A stretch of 64,000 bases of DNA from contig NZ_CP113949.1 in the NCBI RefSeq assembly GCF_026810445.1, forward strand, positions 1,364,001 through 1,428,000. The letters run 5' to 3'. Below the pieces are notes generated by a model that worked only from the letters and a program-made list of their open reading frames with translations, ran no database searches and was not told where the DNA came from. This DNA is from Pseudomonas sp. BSw22131 (lineage in GTDB: Bacteria; Pseudomonadota; Gammaproteobacteria; Pseudomonadales; Pseudomonadaceae). The stretch's first letter is position 1. Every line of letters starts with the position of its first letter. Shown piece by piece: positions 38,366-47,640 of the stretch. A program made the translations under genes and the position numbers.

Positions 38366-39610
38366 TCAGTGCACGGCCTTGGTGGCGGTGTTCTGCCACA
38401 TCATCACACGCGTAACCCGGTTGTCTTCCGTCTCCAGAATTTCGAGTCGATAAGGACCGATCTTCAGGCACACAGCGCTTGCGGGGATGCTTTCCAGTGC
38501 TTCGGTGATCAGTCCGTTGACGGTCTTGGGCCCATCGGACGGTAAATGCCAACCCAGGCTTTTATTCAGATCACGAATCGACGCAGCACCGTCCACCAGC
38601 AAGCGACCATCCGCCTGCGGCTGGACGTGCGGATTGGTCATGGACTGCTCGCTTTCGAACTCGCCGACAATCTCTTCCAGAATGTCTTCCAGGCTGACGA
38701 TGCCGAGTACCTCGCCATATTCATCCACCACCACGCCCATGCGGCGCTGTTGCTTGTGGAAGTTCAGCAGCTGCAATTGCAGCGGCGTGCTTTCCGGGAC
38801 GAAGTAAGGCTCGTAACACGCAGCTATCAGCTCTTCTTTGGTGAGCTGGCCGCGGGGCAACAGGTGGCTGATCACTCGGGTATTGAGCACGCCCTCAACC
38901 TGGTTGATGTCGTTGTGATACACCGGCAATCGGGTATGCCGCGAGATGATCAGCCGCTCGATGATGTGCTCGATGCTGTCGTCCAGATTCACCCCGTCGA
39001 CCTCACTGCGCGGGACCAGGATGTCGTTCACGGTCATGCTGTCCAGCGCGTAGATACCGGAAATGACGTGCGCCCTGCCGGACTGTGGCGTGGAGTGTTC
39101 CTGATGAGTGGTTGGGCCTAGGTCATCGTCATCATCAGACTGGGATGCGGTACGACGCCTGGACAGAAATGGCCGCAACAGCAGTTTCGCAATGTTCTTG
39201 TAGAGCCAGGTCAGTGGTGTAAGCAGGGTCATCGGTGCGCGCAAAAGCGTGTTGCCGAGCAGCACTATGGCTTCCGGACGACGCGCCGCCAGTTTGCGCG
39301 GGATGAACTCAGCGACAATCAGCAGCACGCTAGTGACCAGAACCCAGGCCAGCGTCGGACCGTTGAAGTAGAAGTTGTTGAGGGCGATGAGGGTGGCGAC
39401 GACGGTAATCAGCACCCTGATTAGCGTGTTCGCCAGGATCAGGCTATTGAGGTTGAACGCCAATGCAGGCTTGGGCGGATCGCCAGGGCGGCTGCTCGCA
39501 CGTATTGCCCTGAGTTGGTGATAGGCGGCTTCTACCGCCGTGAGCAGTCCAGACCACAGCGTCAACAGACCAAGAACGGCGAGCATCGTGCTCAGGTGCA
39601 GGTTATCCAT
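38366..39610 (-). CDS. CorB/YfjD-like CNNM-CBS membrane protein
   Basis: 414-residue membrane protein: a DUF21/CNNM transmembrane domain in residues about 1-140 with three to four spans, a pair of CBS domains (about 200-310, VNDILVPRSEVDGVNLDDS and VDEYGEVLGIVSLEDILEEI) and a C-terminal CorC/HlyC domain. The family is linked to Mg2+ transport or efflux. Just downstream of the YpjD-like gene on the same strand with a 12-base gap; ffh is divergent, the order seen in E. coli (yfjD-ypjD-ffh). Confidence 0.9.
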   Translation of the reverse strand: MDNLHLSTMLAVLGLLTLWSGLLTAVEAAYHQLRAIRASSRPGDPPKPALAFNLNSLILANTLIRVLITVVATLIALNNFYFNGPTLAWVLVTSVLLIVAEFIPRKLAARRPEAIVLLGNTLLRAPMTLLTPLTWLYKNIAKLLLRPFLSRRRTASQSDDDDDLGPTTHQEHSTPQSGRAHVISGIYALDSMTVNDILVPRSEVDGVNLDDSIEHIIERLIISRHTRLPVYHNDINQVEGVLNTRVISHLLPRGQLTKEELIAACYEPYFVPESTPLQLQLLNFHKQQRRMGVVVDEYGEVLGIVSLEDILEEIVGEFESEQSMTNPHVQPQADGRLLVDGAASIRDLNKSLGWHLPSDGPKTVNGLITEALESIPASAVCLKIGPYRLEILETEDNRVTRVMMWQNTATKAVH

Positions 39611-39622
39611 TATCAGCGCCCG

Positions 39623-40435
39623 TCAGATGTGCAGAATGTATTCGCGTACCAGCTTGCTGCCAAAGTAGGCCAGCATTAGCAGGCAGAATCCGCCCAGGGT
39701 CCAGCGGATCGCTTTGTGCCCGCGCCAGCCCAGGCGGTTACGGCCCCAAAGCAAAACGCTGAAAACGATCCACGCCAGAATCGAAAGCAACGTCTTGTGC
39801 ACCAGGTGTTGCGCAAACAGGTTCTCCACAAACAGCCAGCCGGAGATCAGCGACATCGACAACAGCGTCCAGCCAGCCCACAGGAAGCCAAACAGCAGGC
39901 TTTCCATGGTCTGCAGAGGGGGGAAGTTTTTTATCAGCCCGGAGGGATGCTTGTTTTTCAGCTGGTGGTCTTGAACCAGCAGCAACAAGGCCTGGAACAT
40001 CGCGATGGTGAACATCCCATAAGCCAGGATGGACAGCAGGATATGGCCGATGAGGCCTTGCTCCGCCACGATAGGCTGCAATGTACCGACCGGAGCGAAC
40101 TGGGCCATCAGCGTAGTCAGAAGGCCCAGCGGGAACAGCAGGATCAGCAGGTTTTCGACCGGAATGCGGATGCAGGCGAGGAGCGTTACCACGATGACGG
40201 CGACCGCAATCAGGCTGGCGGCGCTGAAGAAGTCCAGCCCCAGGCCGATAGGGCGCACCAGTTGACCGAACAGCGCGGATGCCTGGCATGCGACGGCGAG
40301 CGTGCCGATAAGGCACAGCAGCCATTTGTCGACCTTTATGCCCTGGCGCAGGCGCAGGCCCTGATAGAGAGTCGCAGCGGCGTAAAGGACGGCGGCGGCG
40401 AGGCTGGGTAGCAAGCTGGGTGACAAGGGGAACAT
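39623..40435 (-). CDS. YpjD-like (CcsA-family) inner-membrane protein
   Basis: 270-residue protein with about eight membrane spans and a CcsA/CcmC-like core (LLSILAYGMFTIAMFQALLL, HLVHKTLLSILAWIVF), the conserved His residues suggesting haem handling or a relic of it. E. coli YpjD (CorE) has been tied to metal tolerance together with CorB. The ATG at 40435 has AGGATCT directly upstream and starts with MFPLSPSLLPSLAAAVLYA; the frame is open 66 codons further but that part is not membrane-like. Operon with the CorB-like gene. Confidence 0.85.
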   Translation of the reverse strand: MFPLSPSLLPSLAAAVLYAAATLYQGLRLRQGIKVDKWLLCLIGTLAVACQASALFGQLVRPIGLGLDFFSAASLIAVAVIVVTLLACIRIPVENLLILLFPLGLLTTLMAQFAPVGTLQPIVAEQGLIGHILLSILAYGMFTIAMFQALLLLVQDHQLKNKHPSGLIKNFPPLQTMESLLFGFLWAGWTLLSMSLISGWLFVENLFAQHLVHKTLLSILAWIVFSVLLWGRNRLGWRGHKAIRWTLGGFCLLMLAYFGSKLVREYILHI

Positions 40436-40557
40436 AGATCCTGTTGGGCGTGCCCGAAAGGCGCTGAGTTTGGCATAGAACCTACCCGTCACAAAAGACC
40501 GCGTAAGAAAGACCATATAAGCAGACTGCCTGTGGTGTCCGTGACGCAGACTCTTCG

Positions 40558-40563
40558 CTATAA
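40558..40563 (+). promoter_or_regulatory. Likely -10 element of the ffh promoter
   Basis: Perfect TATAAT at 40558-40563, 134 bases before the ffh ATG. The expected -35 position (TGTCCG, 40535-40540) is poor, so only the -10 box is called. A GC-rich inverted repeat (GGGCCC TTAC GGGCC, 40641-40655) lies in the leader. Confidence 0.45.
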
Positions 40564-40697
40564 TCCGCGGCCTGCTCAAGCCACAGGCTCGCCGGGCGCT
40601 GTCAATTCGCACTGTGTTCATCCGGTGCTTCACATGACAGGGCCCTTACGGGCCGGGCCGCACAACCGGGGTTCGCCATGAATCCAAAGGATCGCGC

Positions 40698-42074
40698 ATG
40701 TTTGAAAATCTGACAGACCGTCTCTCCCAGACGCTGCGCCAGGTCACTGGCAAGGCAAAGCTGACTGAAGACAACATCAAAGACACCTTGCGTGAAGTGC
40801 GTATGGCTTTGCTCGAAGCCGACGTCGCGTTGCCGGTGGTCAAAGACTTCGTGGCCAGGATCAAGGATCGTGCAGTCGGCACCGAGGTGTCGCGCAGCCT
40901 GACCCCGGGCCAGGCATTCGTGAAGATCGTCCAGGCCGAACTGGAAGAGATGATGGGGGCCGCCAACGAAGAGCTGACCCTCAATGTCACGCCGCCTGCA
41001 GTGATTTTGATGGCGGGTTTGCAGGGGGCGGGTAAGACCACCACGGCCGGCAAGCTGGCGAAATTCCTGAAAGAGCGCAAAAAGAAAACGGTGATGCTGG
41101 TCTCGGCTGACGTGTATCGTCCCGCGGCGATCAAGCAGCTGGAAACCCTTGCCAACGATATCGGCGTGACGTTCTTTCCGTCGGACCTCAGCCAGAAGCC
41201 TGTCGACATTGCCGAAGCGGCTATTAAAGAAGCCAGGCTGAAGTTCATCGATGTCGTGATCCTCGACACCGCCGGCCGTCTGCACATCGACGCCGAAATG
41301 ATGGGCGAGATCAAGGCGCTGCACGCTGCGGTCAAACCGGCTGAAACCCTTTTCGTGGTTGACGCCATGACTGGTCAGGACGCGGCCAATACGGCCAAGG
41401 CGTTCGGCGATGCGCTGCCACTGACCGGCGTGATCCTGACCAAAGTCGATGGCGATGCCCGTGGCGGTGCAGCGCTGTCGGTGCGTGCCATTACTGGCAA
41501 GCCGATCAAGTTCATCGGTATGGGTGAGAAGAGCGACGCGCTCGAGCCGTTCCACCCGGACCGTATCGCTTCACGCATCCTGGGCATGGGCGACGTGCTC
41601 AGCCTGATCGAGCAGGCCGAACAGACCCTCGATAAAGACAAGGCCGACAAACTCGCCAAGAAGCTGAAGAAGGGCAAGGGCTTCGACCTCGAAGACTTCC
41701 GTGATCAGCTGCAGCAAATGAAGAACATGGGCGGCCTCGGCGGGCTCATGGACAAGCTGCCCAATATCGGTGGCATGAATGTGGCGCAAATGGGCAATGC
41801 CCAGGGTGCTGCAGAGAAACAGTTCAAGCAGATGGAAGCCATCATCAATTCGATGACCCCGCTTGAGCGTCGTGATCCGGATCTGATCAGCGGCTCGCGC
41901 AAGCGACGCATCGCCATGGGTTCCGGCACGCAAGTGCAAGACATCGGGCGTCTGATCAAGCAGCACAAGCAGATGCAGAAGATGATGAAAAAGTTCTCCA
42001 CCAAGGGTGGAATGGCCAAAATGATGCGCGGCATGGGCGGGATGCTGCCCCGCGGTGGCATGCCAAAAATGTAA
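40698..42074 (+). CDS. ffh: Signal recognition particle protein Ffh
   Basis: SRP GTPase which, with 4.5S RNA, delivers nascent membrane proteins to FtsY. N domain (residues 1-90), G domain with P-loop GLQGAGKTTT, DTAGR and TKVDGDARGG, then the M domain from about residue 325, rich in Met (MKKFSTKGGMAKMMRGMGGM) with the RNA-binding SGSRKRRIAMGSG motif. 458 aa, normal length. Divergent from the ypjD-corB pair. Confidence 0.98.
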   Translation: MFENLTDRLSQTLRQVTGKAKLTEDNIKDTLREVRMALLEADVALPVVKDFVARIKDRAVGTEVSRSLTPGQAFVKIVQAELEEMMGAANEELTLNVTPPAVILMAGLQGAGKTTTAGKLAKFLKERKKKTVMLVSADVYRPAAIKQLETLANDIGVTFFPSDLSQKPVDIAEAAIKEARLKFIDVVILDTAGRLHIDAEMMGEIKALHAAVKPAETLFVVDAMTGQDAANTAKAFGDALPLTGVILTKVDGDARGGAALSVRAITGKPIKFIGMGEKSDALEPFHPDRIASRILGMGDVLSLIEQAEQTLDKDKADKLAKKLKKGKGFDLEDFRDQLQQMKNMGGLGGLMDKLPNIGGMNVAQMGNAQGAAEKQFKQMEAIINSMTPLERRDPDLISGSRKRRIAMGSGTQVQDIGRLIKQHKQMQKMMKKFSTKGGMAKMMRGMGGMLPRGGMPKM

Positions 42075-42222
42075 TTTCGCTGCGCGGGAGCTGCTTCCCG
42101 CGCATCCTTTCTTTGGGAGGTCACTCCCACTGACCCGCACTTGCGGGGACTTGCCGGCCTTCCTGTAAGGCAGGCTCATGGCAAATCCATATGACACGGT
42201 TGCAGGCGACGGAAAAAGTCAT

Positions 42223-42250
42223 TTGCAAAAGTCGGGATATTCCTTAGAAT
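42223..42250 (+). promoter_or_regulatory. Promoter of the rpsP-rimM-trmD-rplS operon
   Basis: TTGCAA (42223-42228), 16-base spacer, TAGAAT (42245-42250), 73 bases before rpsP. A GC discriminator (GCGGCC) follows, common in ribosomal-protein promoters under stringent control. Confidence 0.65.
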
Positions 42251-42323
42251 ATGCGGCCTTTCGGGCACCTATGCCCGCTGTGCATCTTAGATTTGCAGCA
42301 CCGACTACAGGAACGATGTTCAC

Positions 42324-42575
42324 ATGCTAACAATCCGTCTTGCCCTTGGCGGCTCCAAAAAGCGCCCGTTTTACCACCTGACTGTGACCGATAGCCGTAA
42401 CCCACGCGACGGTTCGCACAAGGAACAAGTAGGTTTCTTCAACCCGGTTGCCCGTGGTCAGGAAATCCGTCTGTCCGTGAACCAAGAGCGCGTAGCCTAC
42501 TGGCTGAGCGTTGGTGCACAACCTTCTGAGCGTGTTGCTCAGTTGTTGAAGGATGCTGGTAAGGCTGCGGCCTGA
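42324..42575 (+). CDS. rpsP: 30S ribosomal protein S16
   Basis: 83-residue small-subunit protein needed for 30S assembly. The family signature is [20 protein letters not shown] at the N-terminus, followed by NPRDG and GFFNP. First gene of the rpsP-rimM-trmD-rplS operon; rimM starts 5 bases after its stop. Confidence 0.98.
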   Translation: MLTIRLALGGSKKRPFYHLTVTDSRNPRDGSHKEQVGFFNPVARGQEIRLSVNQERVAYWLSVGAQPSERVAQLLKDAGKAAA

Positions 42576-42580
42576 GCCTT

Positions 42581-43117
42581 ATGAACGCGACGCCAGCTTC
42601 GGCCGACGATTTGATCGTCATCGGCAAGATTTATTCGGTACATGGCGTTCGCGGCGAAGTGAAGGTTTACTCTTTCACTGATCCGATAGGAAATCTGCTG
42701 GATTACAAAACCTGGACGCTTCGGCGCGAAGGCAGCGTCAAGCAGGTAGAGCTGGTCAGCGGACGCTTGCAAAACAAGTTTCTGGTCACAAAGCTCAAAG
42801 GTCTCGATGACCGTGAAGAAGCTCGTCTTCTGGCCGGTTTTGAAATCTGCGTGCCACGTAACCTGTTCCCTGATCTGACTGACGGCGAGTACTACTGGTA
42901 CCAGCTTGTTGGTCTGAAGGTCATCGACCACCTCGGGCAATTGCTCGGGAAGATCGATCACCTCCTCGAAACTGGCTCGAACGACGTAATAGTGGTCAAG
43001 CCCTGCGCTGGCAGTCTGGATGATCGTGAACGCTTGCTGCCCTACACGGCGCAGTGTGTGTTGGCCGTCGACCTGAATGCGGGCGAGATGAAGGTGGATT
43101 GGGACGCGGACTTCTAA
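42581..43117 (+). CDS. rimM: Ribosome maturation factor RimM
   Basis: Binds S19 and assists maturation of the 30S head. 178 aa with N-terminal RimM domain (VIGKIYSVHGVRGEVKV) and C-terminal PRC-barrel (DGEYYWYQLVGLKV, LLPYTAQCVLAVDL). Tightly packed between rpsP (5-base gap) and trmD (3-base gap). Confidence 0.97.
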   Translation: MNATPASADDLIVIGKIYSVHGVRGEVKVYSFTDPIGNLLDYKTWTLRREGSVKQVELVSGRLQNKFLVTKLKGLDDREEARLLAGFEICVPRNLFPDLTDGEYYWYQLVGLKVIDHLGQLLGKIDHLLETGSNDVIVVKPCAGSLDDRERLLPYTAQCVLAVDLNAGEMKVDWDADF

Positions 43118-43120
43118 GCA

Positions 43121-43873
43121 ATGGCTAGCCTGCGCGTAGAAGTGATCAGTCTGTTCCCGGAGATGTTTTCCGCCATCAGCGAATACGGCATAACCAGCCG
43201 AGCGGTGAAACAAGGGCTGTTGCAGCTCACTTGTTGGAATCCGCGGGACTACACCACAGATCGACATCACACTGTGGACGATCGCCCATTCGGCGGTGGC
43301 CCTGGCATGGTGATGAAGATCAAGCCTCTGGAAGATGCTCTGGTTCAGGCCAGGCAGGCGGCAGGGGATGCGGCGAAGGTGATTTACCTGTCGCCACAAG
43401 GCCGCAAGCTGGATCAGTCTGCGGTACGCGAACTGGCGAAGGAACAAGCACTTATCCTGATCGCAGGTCGTTACGAAGGCATTGACGAGCGTTTTATTGA
43501 TGCTCATGTCGATGAAGAGTGGTCGATTGGTGACTATGTGTTGTCTGGTGGTGAGCTGCCGGCGATGGTCCTGATAGATGCGGTTACGCGGCTGCTGCCT
43601 GGAGCTTTAGGGCATGCGGACTCTGCGGAGGAAGACTCCTTCACGGCTGGTCTGCTTGATTGCCCGCACTACACCCGACCGGAGGTGTATGCGGATCAGC
43701 GTGTTCCCGACGTGTTGCTAAGTGGCAATCACGCACATATCCGGCGTTGGCGTTTACAGCAGTCCCTCGGGCGGACCTATGAACGACGCGCCGATCTTCT
43801 GGAAAGCCGCTCGCTTTCTGGAGAAGAGAAGAAGCTGCTGGCGGACTACCTCCGCGAGCGGAACGATAGTTAA
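43121..43873 (+). CDS. trmD: tRNA (guanine37-N1)-methyltransferase
   Basis: Essential SPOUT methyltransferase that prevents +1 frameshifting. 250 aa; the trefoil-knot SAM site is seen in [16 protein letters not shown] and [20 protein letters not shown], and the catalytic Asp in [17 protein letters not shown]. Third gene of the operon; rplS follows after 43 bases. Confidence 0.98.
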   Translation: MASLRVEVISLFPEMFSAISEYGITSRAVKQGLLQLTCWNPRDYTTDRHHTVDDRPFGGGPGMVMKIKPLEDALVQARQAAGDAAKVIYLSPQGRKLDQSAVRELAKEQALILIAGRYEGIDERFIDAHVDEEWSIGDYVLSGGELPAMVLIDAVTRLLPGALGHADSAEEDSFTAGLLDCPHYTRPEVYADQRVPDVLLSGNHAHIRRWRLQQSLGRTYERRADLLESRSLSGEEKKLLADYLRERNDS

Positions 43874-43916
43874 CGTATCGATGGTAAATCCAGATGATTT
43901 ACCTTAGGAGCACAGC

Positions 43917-44267
43917 ATGACTAACAAAATCATTCTTGCACTCGAAGCAGAGCAGATGACCAAAGAGATCCCTACCTTTGCCCCGGGCGACACTATTGTC
44001 GTTCAGGTGAAAGTAAAGGAAGGTGAGCGTTCGCGTCTGCAAGCGTTCGAAGGCGTTGTAATTGCCAAGCGTAACCGTGGTGTGAACAGTGCTTTCACTG
44101 TTCGTAAAATCTCCAACGGTGTTGGCGTTGAGCGTACTTTCCAGACCTACAGCCCGCAAATCGACAGCATGGCTGTGAAACGTCGCGGTGACGTTCGCAA
44201 AGCCAAACTGTACTACCTGCGTGACCTGTCCGGCAAAGCAGCTCGCATCAAGGAAAAACTGGGTTAA
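43917..44267 (+). CDS. rplS: 50S ribosomal protein L19
   Basis: 116-residue protein at the 30S-50S interface. Family motifs [20 protein letters not shown] and [20 protein letters not shown] are intact. TTAGGAG (43904-43910) precedes its ATG. Last gene of the operon, followed by a terminator. Confidence 0.98.
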   Translation: MTNKIILALEAEQMTKEIPTFAPGDTIVVQVKVKEGERSRLQAFEGVVIAKRNRGVNSAFTVRKISNGVGVERTFQTYSPQIDSMAVKRRGDVRKAKLYYLRDLSGKAARIKEKLG

Positions 44268-44290
44268 GTCCAGCGTTCCGATGCAAAAGA

Positions 44291-44316
44291 AAGCAGCCTC
44301 AGGGCTGCTTTTTTGT
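44291..44316 (+). terminator. Rho-independent terminator after rplS
   Basis: AAGCAGCC (44291-44298), loop TCAG, GGCTGCTT (44303-44310), then TTTTTG. It lies 23 bases after the rplS stop and ends the rpsP operon. Confidence 0.9.
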
Positions 44317-44392
44317 TGCCTGTCGTTTTTTGTATCCAGAGCAAGGATATGAAAGACTGCCCTTCGTTTTCCTCGCTCAAGCCTGGGTTTTA

Positions 44393-45289
44393 ATGTCCGC
44401 AATCGACCACCCCATGATCGACAGATTTCTCGATGCCCTCTGGCTGGAGAAAGGTCTCTCCGACAACACCCGCGACGCTTACAGAAGTGACCTAACGTTG
44501 TTCCATGGCTGGTTGCAGGAAAAGGGGATCGAATTGTTGGGTGTCAGTCGTGACGCCATTCTTGATCACTTGGCCTGGCGAGTGGATAACGCCTACAAGC
44601 CTCGCTCCACTGCGCGATTTTTGTCCGGAGCTCGTGGTTTTTACCGCTATCTGCTGCGGGAAAAGTTGATCGCCGTTGACCCTACTTTGCAGATCGACAT
44701 GCCGCAGCTTGGCAAGCCGTTGCCCAAGTCTCTGTCGGAAAGCGACGTAGAGGCGCTGCTAGCCGCCCCGGACCTGAGTGAAGCCATTGGTCAACGCGAC
44801 CGCGCGATGCTGGAGGTGTTATACGCCTGCGGTTTGAGGGTTACCGAACTGATCAGCCTGACTCTTGAGCAAGTCAATCTTCGTCAGGGCGTCCTGCGGG
44901 TGATGGGCAAGGGCAGCAAGGAGCGACTGGTGCCAATGGGGGAGGAGGCTATCGTCTGGGTCGAGCGCTACATGCGCGATGCGCGTCATGAGTTGCTGAA
45001 CGGGCGTCCCAGCGATGTCATGTTTCCCAGCCTGCGAGGTGAGCAGATGACCCGGCAGACCTTTTGGCACCGGATCAAACATCAGGCCAAGGTTGCCGGG
45101 ATCGGCAAGACCTTGTCGCCGCATACCTTGCGCCACGCGTTCGCGACGCATCTGCTCAATCACGGCGCCGACTTGCGGGTGGTGCAAATGCTGCTGGGCC
45201 ACAGCGATCTGTCCACGACGCAGATCTACACCCATGTCGCCCGTGCGCGTTTGCAGGAAATGCATGCCAAACACCACCCGCGAGGGTGA
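44393..45289 (+). CDS. xerD: Site-specific tyrosine recombinase XerD
   Basis: Resolves chromosome dimers at dif together with XerC. 298 aa; N-terminal SAM-like DNA-binding domain and C-terminal catalytic domain with the full set: Arg in ACGLRVTELI, Lys in GKGSKERLVP, HTLRH, the second His in LLGHSDLS and the nucleophile Tyr in QIYTHV. ATG 44393 gives the pseudomonad N-terminus MSAIDHPMIDRFLDALW; the frame is open 21 codons upstream without conservation. No integron or phage context, so this is the housekeeping enzyme. dsbC follows, as in other pseudomonads. Confidence 0.97.
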   Translation: MSAIDHPMIDRFLDALWLEKGLSDNTRDAYRSDLTLFHGWLQEKGIELLGVSRDAILDHLAWRVDNAYKPRSTARFLSGARGFYRYLLREKLIAVDPTLQIDMPQLGKPLPKSLSESDVEALLAAPDLSEAIGQRDRAMLEVLYACGLRVTELISLTLEQVNLRQGVLRVMGKGSKERLVPMGEEAIVWVERYMRDARHELLNGRPSDVMFPSLRGEQMTRQTFWHRIKHQAKVAGIGKTLSPHTLRHAFATHLLNHGADLRVVQMLLGHSDLSTTQIYTHVARARLQEMHAKHHPRG

Positions 45290-45456
45290 AAGACCGTTTG
45301 ATTTTACGACGAGTCTTACGTCACTCCGCGTCGGCCAAACGGGGCTTATGTGATAGGCTTTGCCGGTTTCGCAGACATGAGCATCAGAAAACAGGCCCTA
45401 GTGTTTTCACCCGCCGTTTTCGACCCGTCCGTCTGCCCACCGCCCGAGGAGTTTTC

Positions 45457-46197
45457 ATGCGCGTGACTCGTTTTATTGCCGCCGCCGCAGTCGTGCTGGC
45501 AAGTACTTTCAGCCTTTCGGTTCAAGCCGATGAGGCCGCCGACAAAGCCATTCGCAAGACGCTGGAGTCACTCAATCTCGAATTGCCTGTCGAAAGCATC
45601 GGCAGCAGTCCGCTCAATGGTCTGTACGAGGTCAAACTCAAAGGTGGCCGCGTTCTCTACGCAAGCCCTGATGGCCAGTTCGTGATGCAGGGTTACCTGT
45701 TTCAGATCCAGGACGGGAAGCCAGTCAATCTGACCGAAAAGACCGAACGTCTGGCTATTTCGAAGACCATCAATGGCATTCCGGCCGGCGAGATGGTGGT
45801 TTACCCCGCGATTGGTGAAACCAAGTCCCACATCACTGTTTTCACTGATACGACCTGTCCGTATTGCCATAAACTCCACGCCGAAGTCCCCGCGCTGAAC
45901 AAGATGGGCATCGAGGTGCGCTACGTGGCCTTCCCGCGCCAGGGTCTTGGCTCTCCGGGCGACGAACAGCTGCAAGCGGTCTGGTGCTCCAAGGATCGTC
46001 GTGCTGCCATGGACCGGATGGTCGATGGCAAGAATATTCAGGCCGCCAAGTGCGCCAACCCGGTCAGCAAGCAATACGAGATCGGTCAGTCGATCGGCGT
46101 GAACGGTACGCCAGCCATTGTCCTGGCCGACGGGCAGGTCATTCCGGGCTATCAGCCAGCGCCACAAGTGGCCAAACTGGCACTCAGCGTCAAGTAA
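45457..46197 (+). CDS. dsbC: Thiol:disulfide interchange protein DsbC
   Basis: Periplasmic disulfide isomerase of 246 aa. The signal peptide ends at SVQA (about residue 24). An N-terminal dimerisation domain (to ~80) precedes a thioredoxin fold with active site CPYC at residues 134-137, a structural Cys pair (WCSKDRR and AAKCANP) and the cis-Pro loop GTPAIV. ATG 45457 follows GAGGA at 45446-45450. It lies between xerD and hom. Confidence 0.96.
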   Translation: MRVTRFIAAAAVVLASTFSLSVQADEAADKAIRKTLESLNLELPVESIGSSPLNGLYEVKLKGGRVLYASPDGQFVMQGYLFQIQDGKPVNLTEKTERLAISKTINGIPAGEMVVYPAIGETKSHITVFTDTTCPYCHKLHAEVPALNKMGIEVRYVAFPRQGLGSPGDEQLQAVWCSKDRRAAMDRMVDGKNIQAAKCANPVSKQYEIGQSIGVNGTPAIVLADGQVIPGYQPAPQVAKLALSVK

Positions 46198-46201
46198 TCC
46201 T

Positions 46202-46285
46202 GCGGGTCGCCTTGCGCGGCGACCTGCATTGAAGCGCCGGACCTGCCGTCGCTTCATCAACAGTAAGCCGCTGCTCAGTGCGGCT
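46202..46285 (+). repeat. Three consecutive hairpins in the dsbC-hom spacer
   Basis: GCGGGTCGCC/GGCGACCTGC (46202-46211 with 46218-46227), GAAGCG...CGCTTC with inner CGG/CCG (46231-46255), and AGCCGC/GCGGCT (46266-46271 with 46280-46285) follow each other and are in turn followed by the terminator stem. The layout resembles the bamB-der spacer. Confidence 0.55.
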
Positions 46286-46291
46286 GTTTCC

Positions 46292-46319
46292 ACGGCCGGC
46301 CCTCGCGTCGGCCGTTTTA
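46292..46319 (+). terminator. Terminator-like hairpin between dsbC and hom
   Basis: ACGGCCG (46292-46298), 10-base loop, CGGCCGT (46309-46315) and TTTT. It ends only a few bases before the ribosome site GGGGAG of hom, so it may also affect hom translation. Confidence 0.6.
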
Positions 46320-46332
46320 TGGGGAGTTCATA

Positions 46333-47637
46333 GTGAAACCGGTCAAAGTAGGCATCTGTGGGCTAGGTACTGTCGGTGGCGGTACCTTCAACGTACTAAA
46401 GCGTAACGCCGAGGAAATCGCCCGCCGTGCAGGGCGTGGAATTGAAGTGGCACAAATTGCCATGCGTACGCCAAACCCCAATTGCCAGATTACCGGTACA
46501 CCCACCACGACCGATGTGTTCGCCGTTGCAACCAATCCTGAGATCGAAATCGTCATCGAGCTGATTGGCGGCTACACCATTGCGCGAGACCTGGTGCTCA
46601 AAGCCATCGAAAATGGCAAACACGTGGTCACAGCCAACAAGGCGCTGATTGCCGTGCATGGCAATGAGATCTTCGCCAAGGCCCGCGAAAAGGGTGTGAT
46701 TGTTGCATTCGAAGCCGCCGTTGCAGGCGGTATTCCGGTGATCAAGGCCATCCGTGAAGGTCTGTCTGCAAACCGTATCAACTGGGTTGCGGGCATCATC
46801 AACGGCACGGGCAACTTCATCCTCACCGAGATGCGTGAAAAAGGTCGCACGTTCCCGGATGTACTGGCCGAGGCGCAAGCGCTGGGTTATGCAGAAGCTG
46901 ATCCTACCTTCGACGTAGAGGGTATCGATGCCGCCCACAAACTGACGATTCTCGCGTCCATCGCATTCGGCATCCCGCTGCAATTCGACAAGGCTTACAC
47001 CGAAGGCATTACCAGGCTCACCACCGCGGACGTCAACTACGCCGAAGCTCTGGGTTATCGCATCAAGCACCTTGGAGTCGCTCGCAGCACGCCGGCGGGT
47101 ATCGAGTTGCGCGTCCATCCGACGTTGATTCCTGCTGATCGCCTGATCGCCAACGTGAACGGTGTGATGAACGCTGTCATGGTCAATGGCGATGCGGCCG
47201 GTTCCACGTTGTTCTACGGCGCAGGCGCAGGCATGGAGCCAACTGCTTCATCCGTCGTCGCCGATCTGGTGGACGTGGTGCGTGCGTTGACGACCGACCC
47301 CGAGAACCGTGTCCCGCATCTGGCGTTCCAGCCAGACTCGCTGTCCGCTCATCCGATCCTGCCGATCGAAGCCTGCGAGAGCGCCTACTACCTGCGCATC
47401 CAGGCCAAGGATCACCCCGGGGTGTTGGCACAAGTGGCGAGCATCCTGTCGGAGCGCGGCATCAACATCGAATCGATCATGCAGAAAGAAGTCGAAGAGC
47501 AGGACGGTCTTGTGCCGATGATTCTGCTGACTCACCGTGTGGTCGAACAACGCATGAACGATGCCATCCAGGCCCTTGAAGCGGTGCAGGACGTAGTCGG
47601 GCCGGTGGTTCGCATCCGCGTCGAACATCTCAACTAA
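46333..47637 (+). CDS. hom: Homoserine dehydrogenase
   Basis: NAD(P)-dependent reduction of aspartate semialdehyde to homoserine, the branch to threonine and methionine. 434 aa, monofunctional (no aspartokinase domain). N-terminal Rossmann motif GLGTVGGGT, VVTANKALIA, catalytic region IINGTGNFILTEM and YAEADPTFDVEGIDAAHKL, and a C-terminal ACT domain (residues about 355-434) for threonine feedback. The start is GTG 46333 with GGGGAG upstream. thrC follows; the spacer has AGCTGCAAGC-type repeats. Confidence 0.97.
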   Translation: MKPVKVGICGLGTVGGGTFNVLKRNAEEIARRAGRGIEVAQIAMRTPNPNCQITGTPTTTDVFAVATNPEIEIVIELIGGYTIARDLVLKAIENGKHVVTANKALIAVHGNEIFAKAREKGVIVAFEAAVAGGIPVIKAIREGLSANRINWVAGIINGTGNFILTEMREKGRTFPDVLAEAQALGYAEADPTFDVEGIDAAHKLTILASIAFGIPLQFDKAYTEGITRLTTADVNYAEALGYRIKHLGVARSTPAGIELRVHPTLIPADRLIANVNGVMNAVMVNGDAAGSTLFYGAGAGMEPTASSVVADLVDVVRALTTDPENRVPHLAFQPDSLSAHPILPIEACESAYYLRIQAKDHPGVLAQVASILSERGINIESIMQKEVEEQDGLVPMILLTHRVVEQRMNDAIQALEAVQDVVGPVVRIRVEHLN

Positions 47638-47640
47638 GAG

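Noticed and set aside
44393..45289. Tyrosine recombinase considered as an integron or phage integrase
   Set aside because: Length, full catalytic set and the rplS-xerD-dsbC-hom context identify housekeeping XerD.
46198..46332. Riboswitch or threonine attenuator before hom
   Set aside because: Hairpins are present but there is no small Thr/Ile-rich frame and no known riboswitch core; treated as 3' structures of dsbC.
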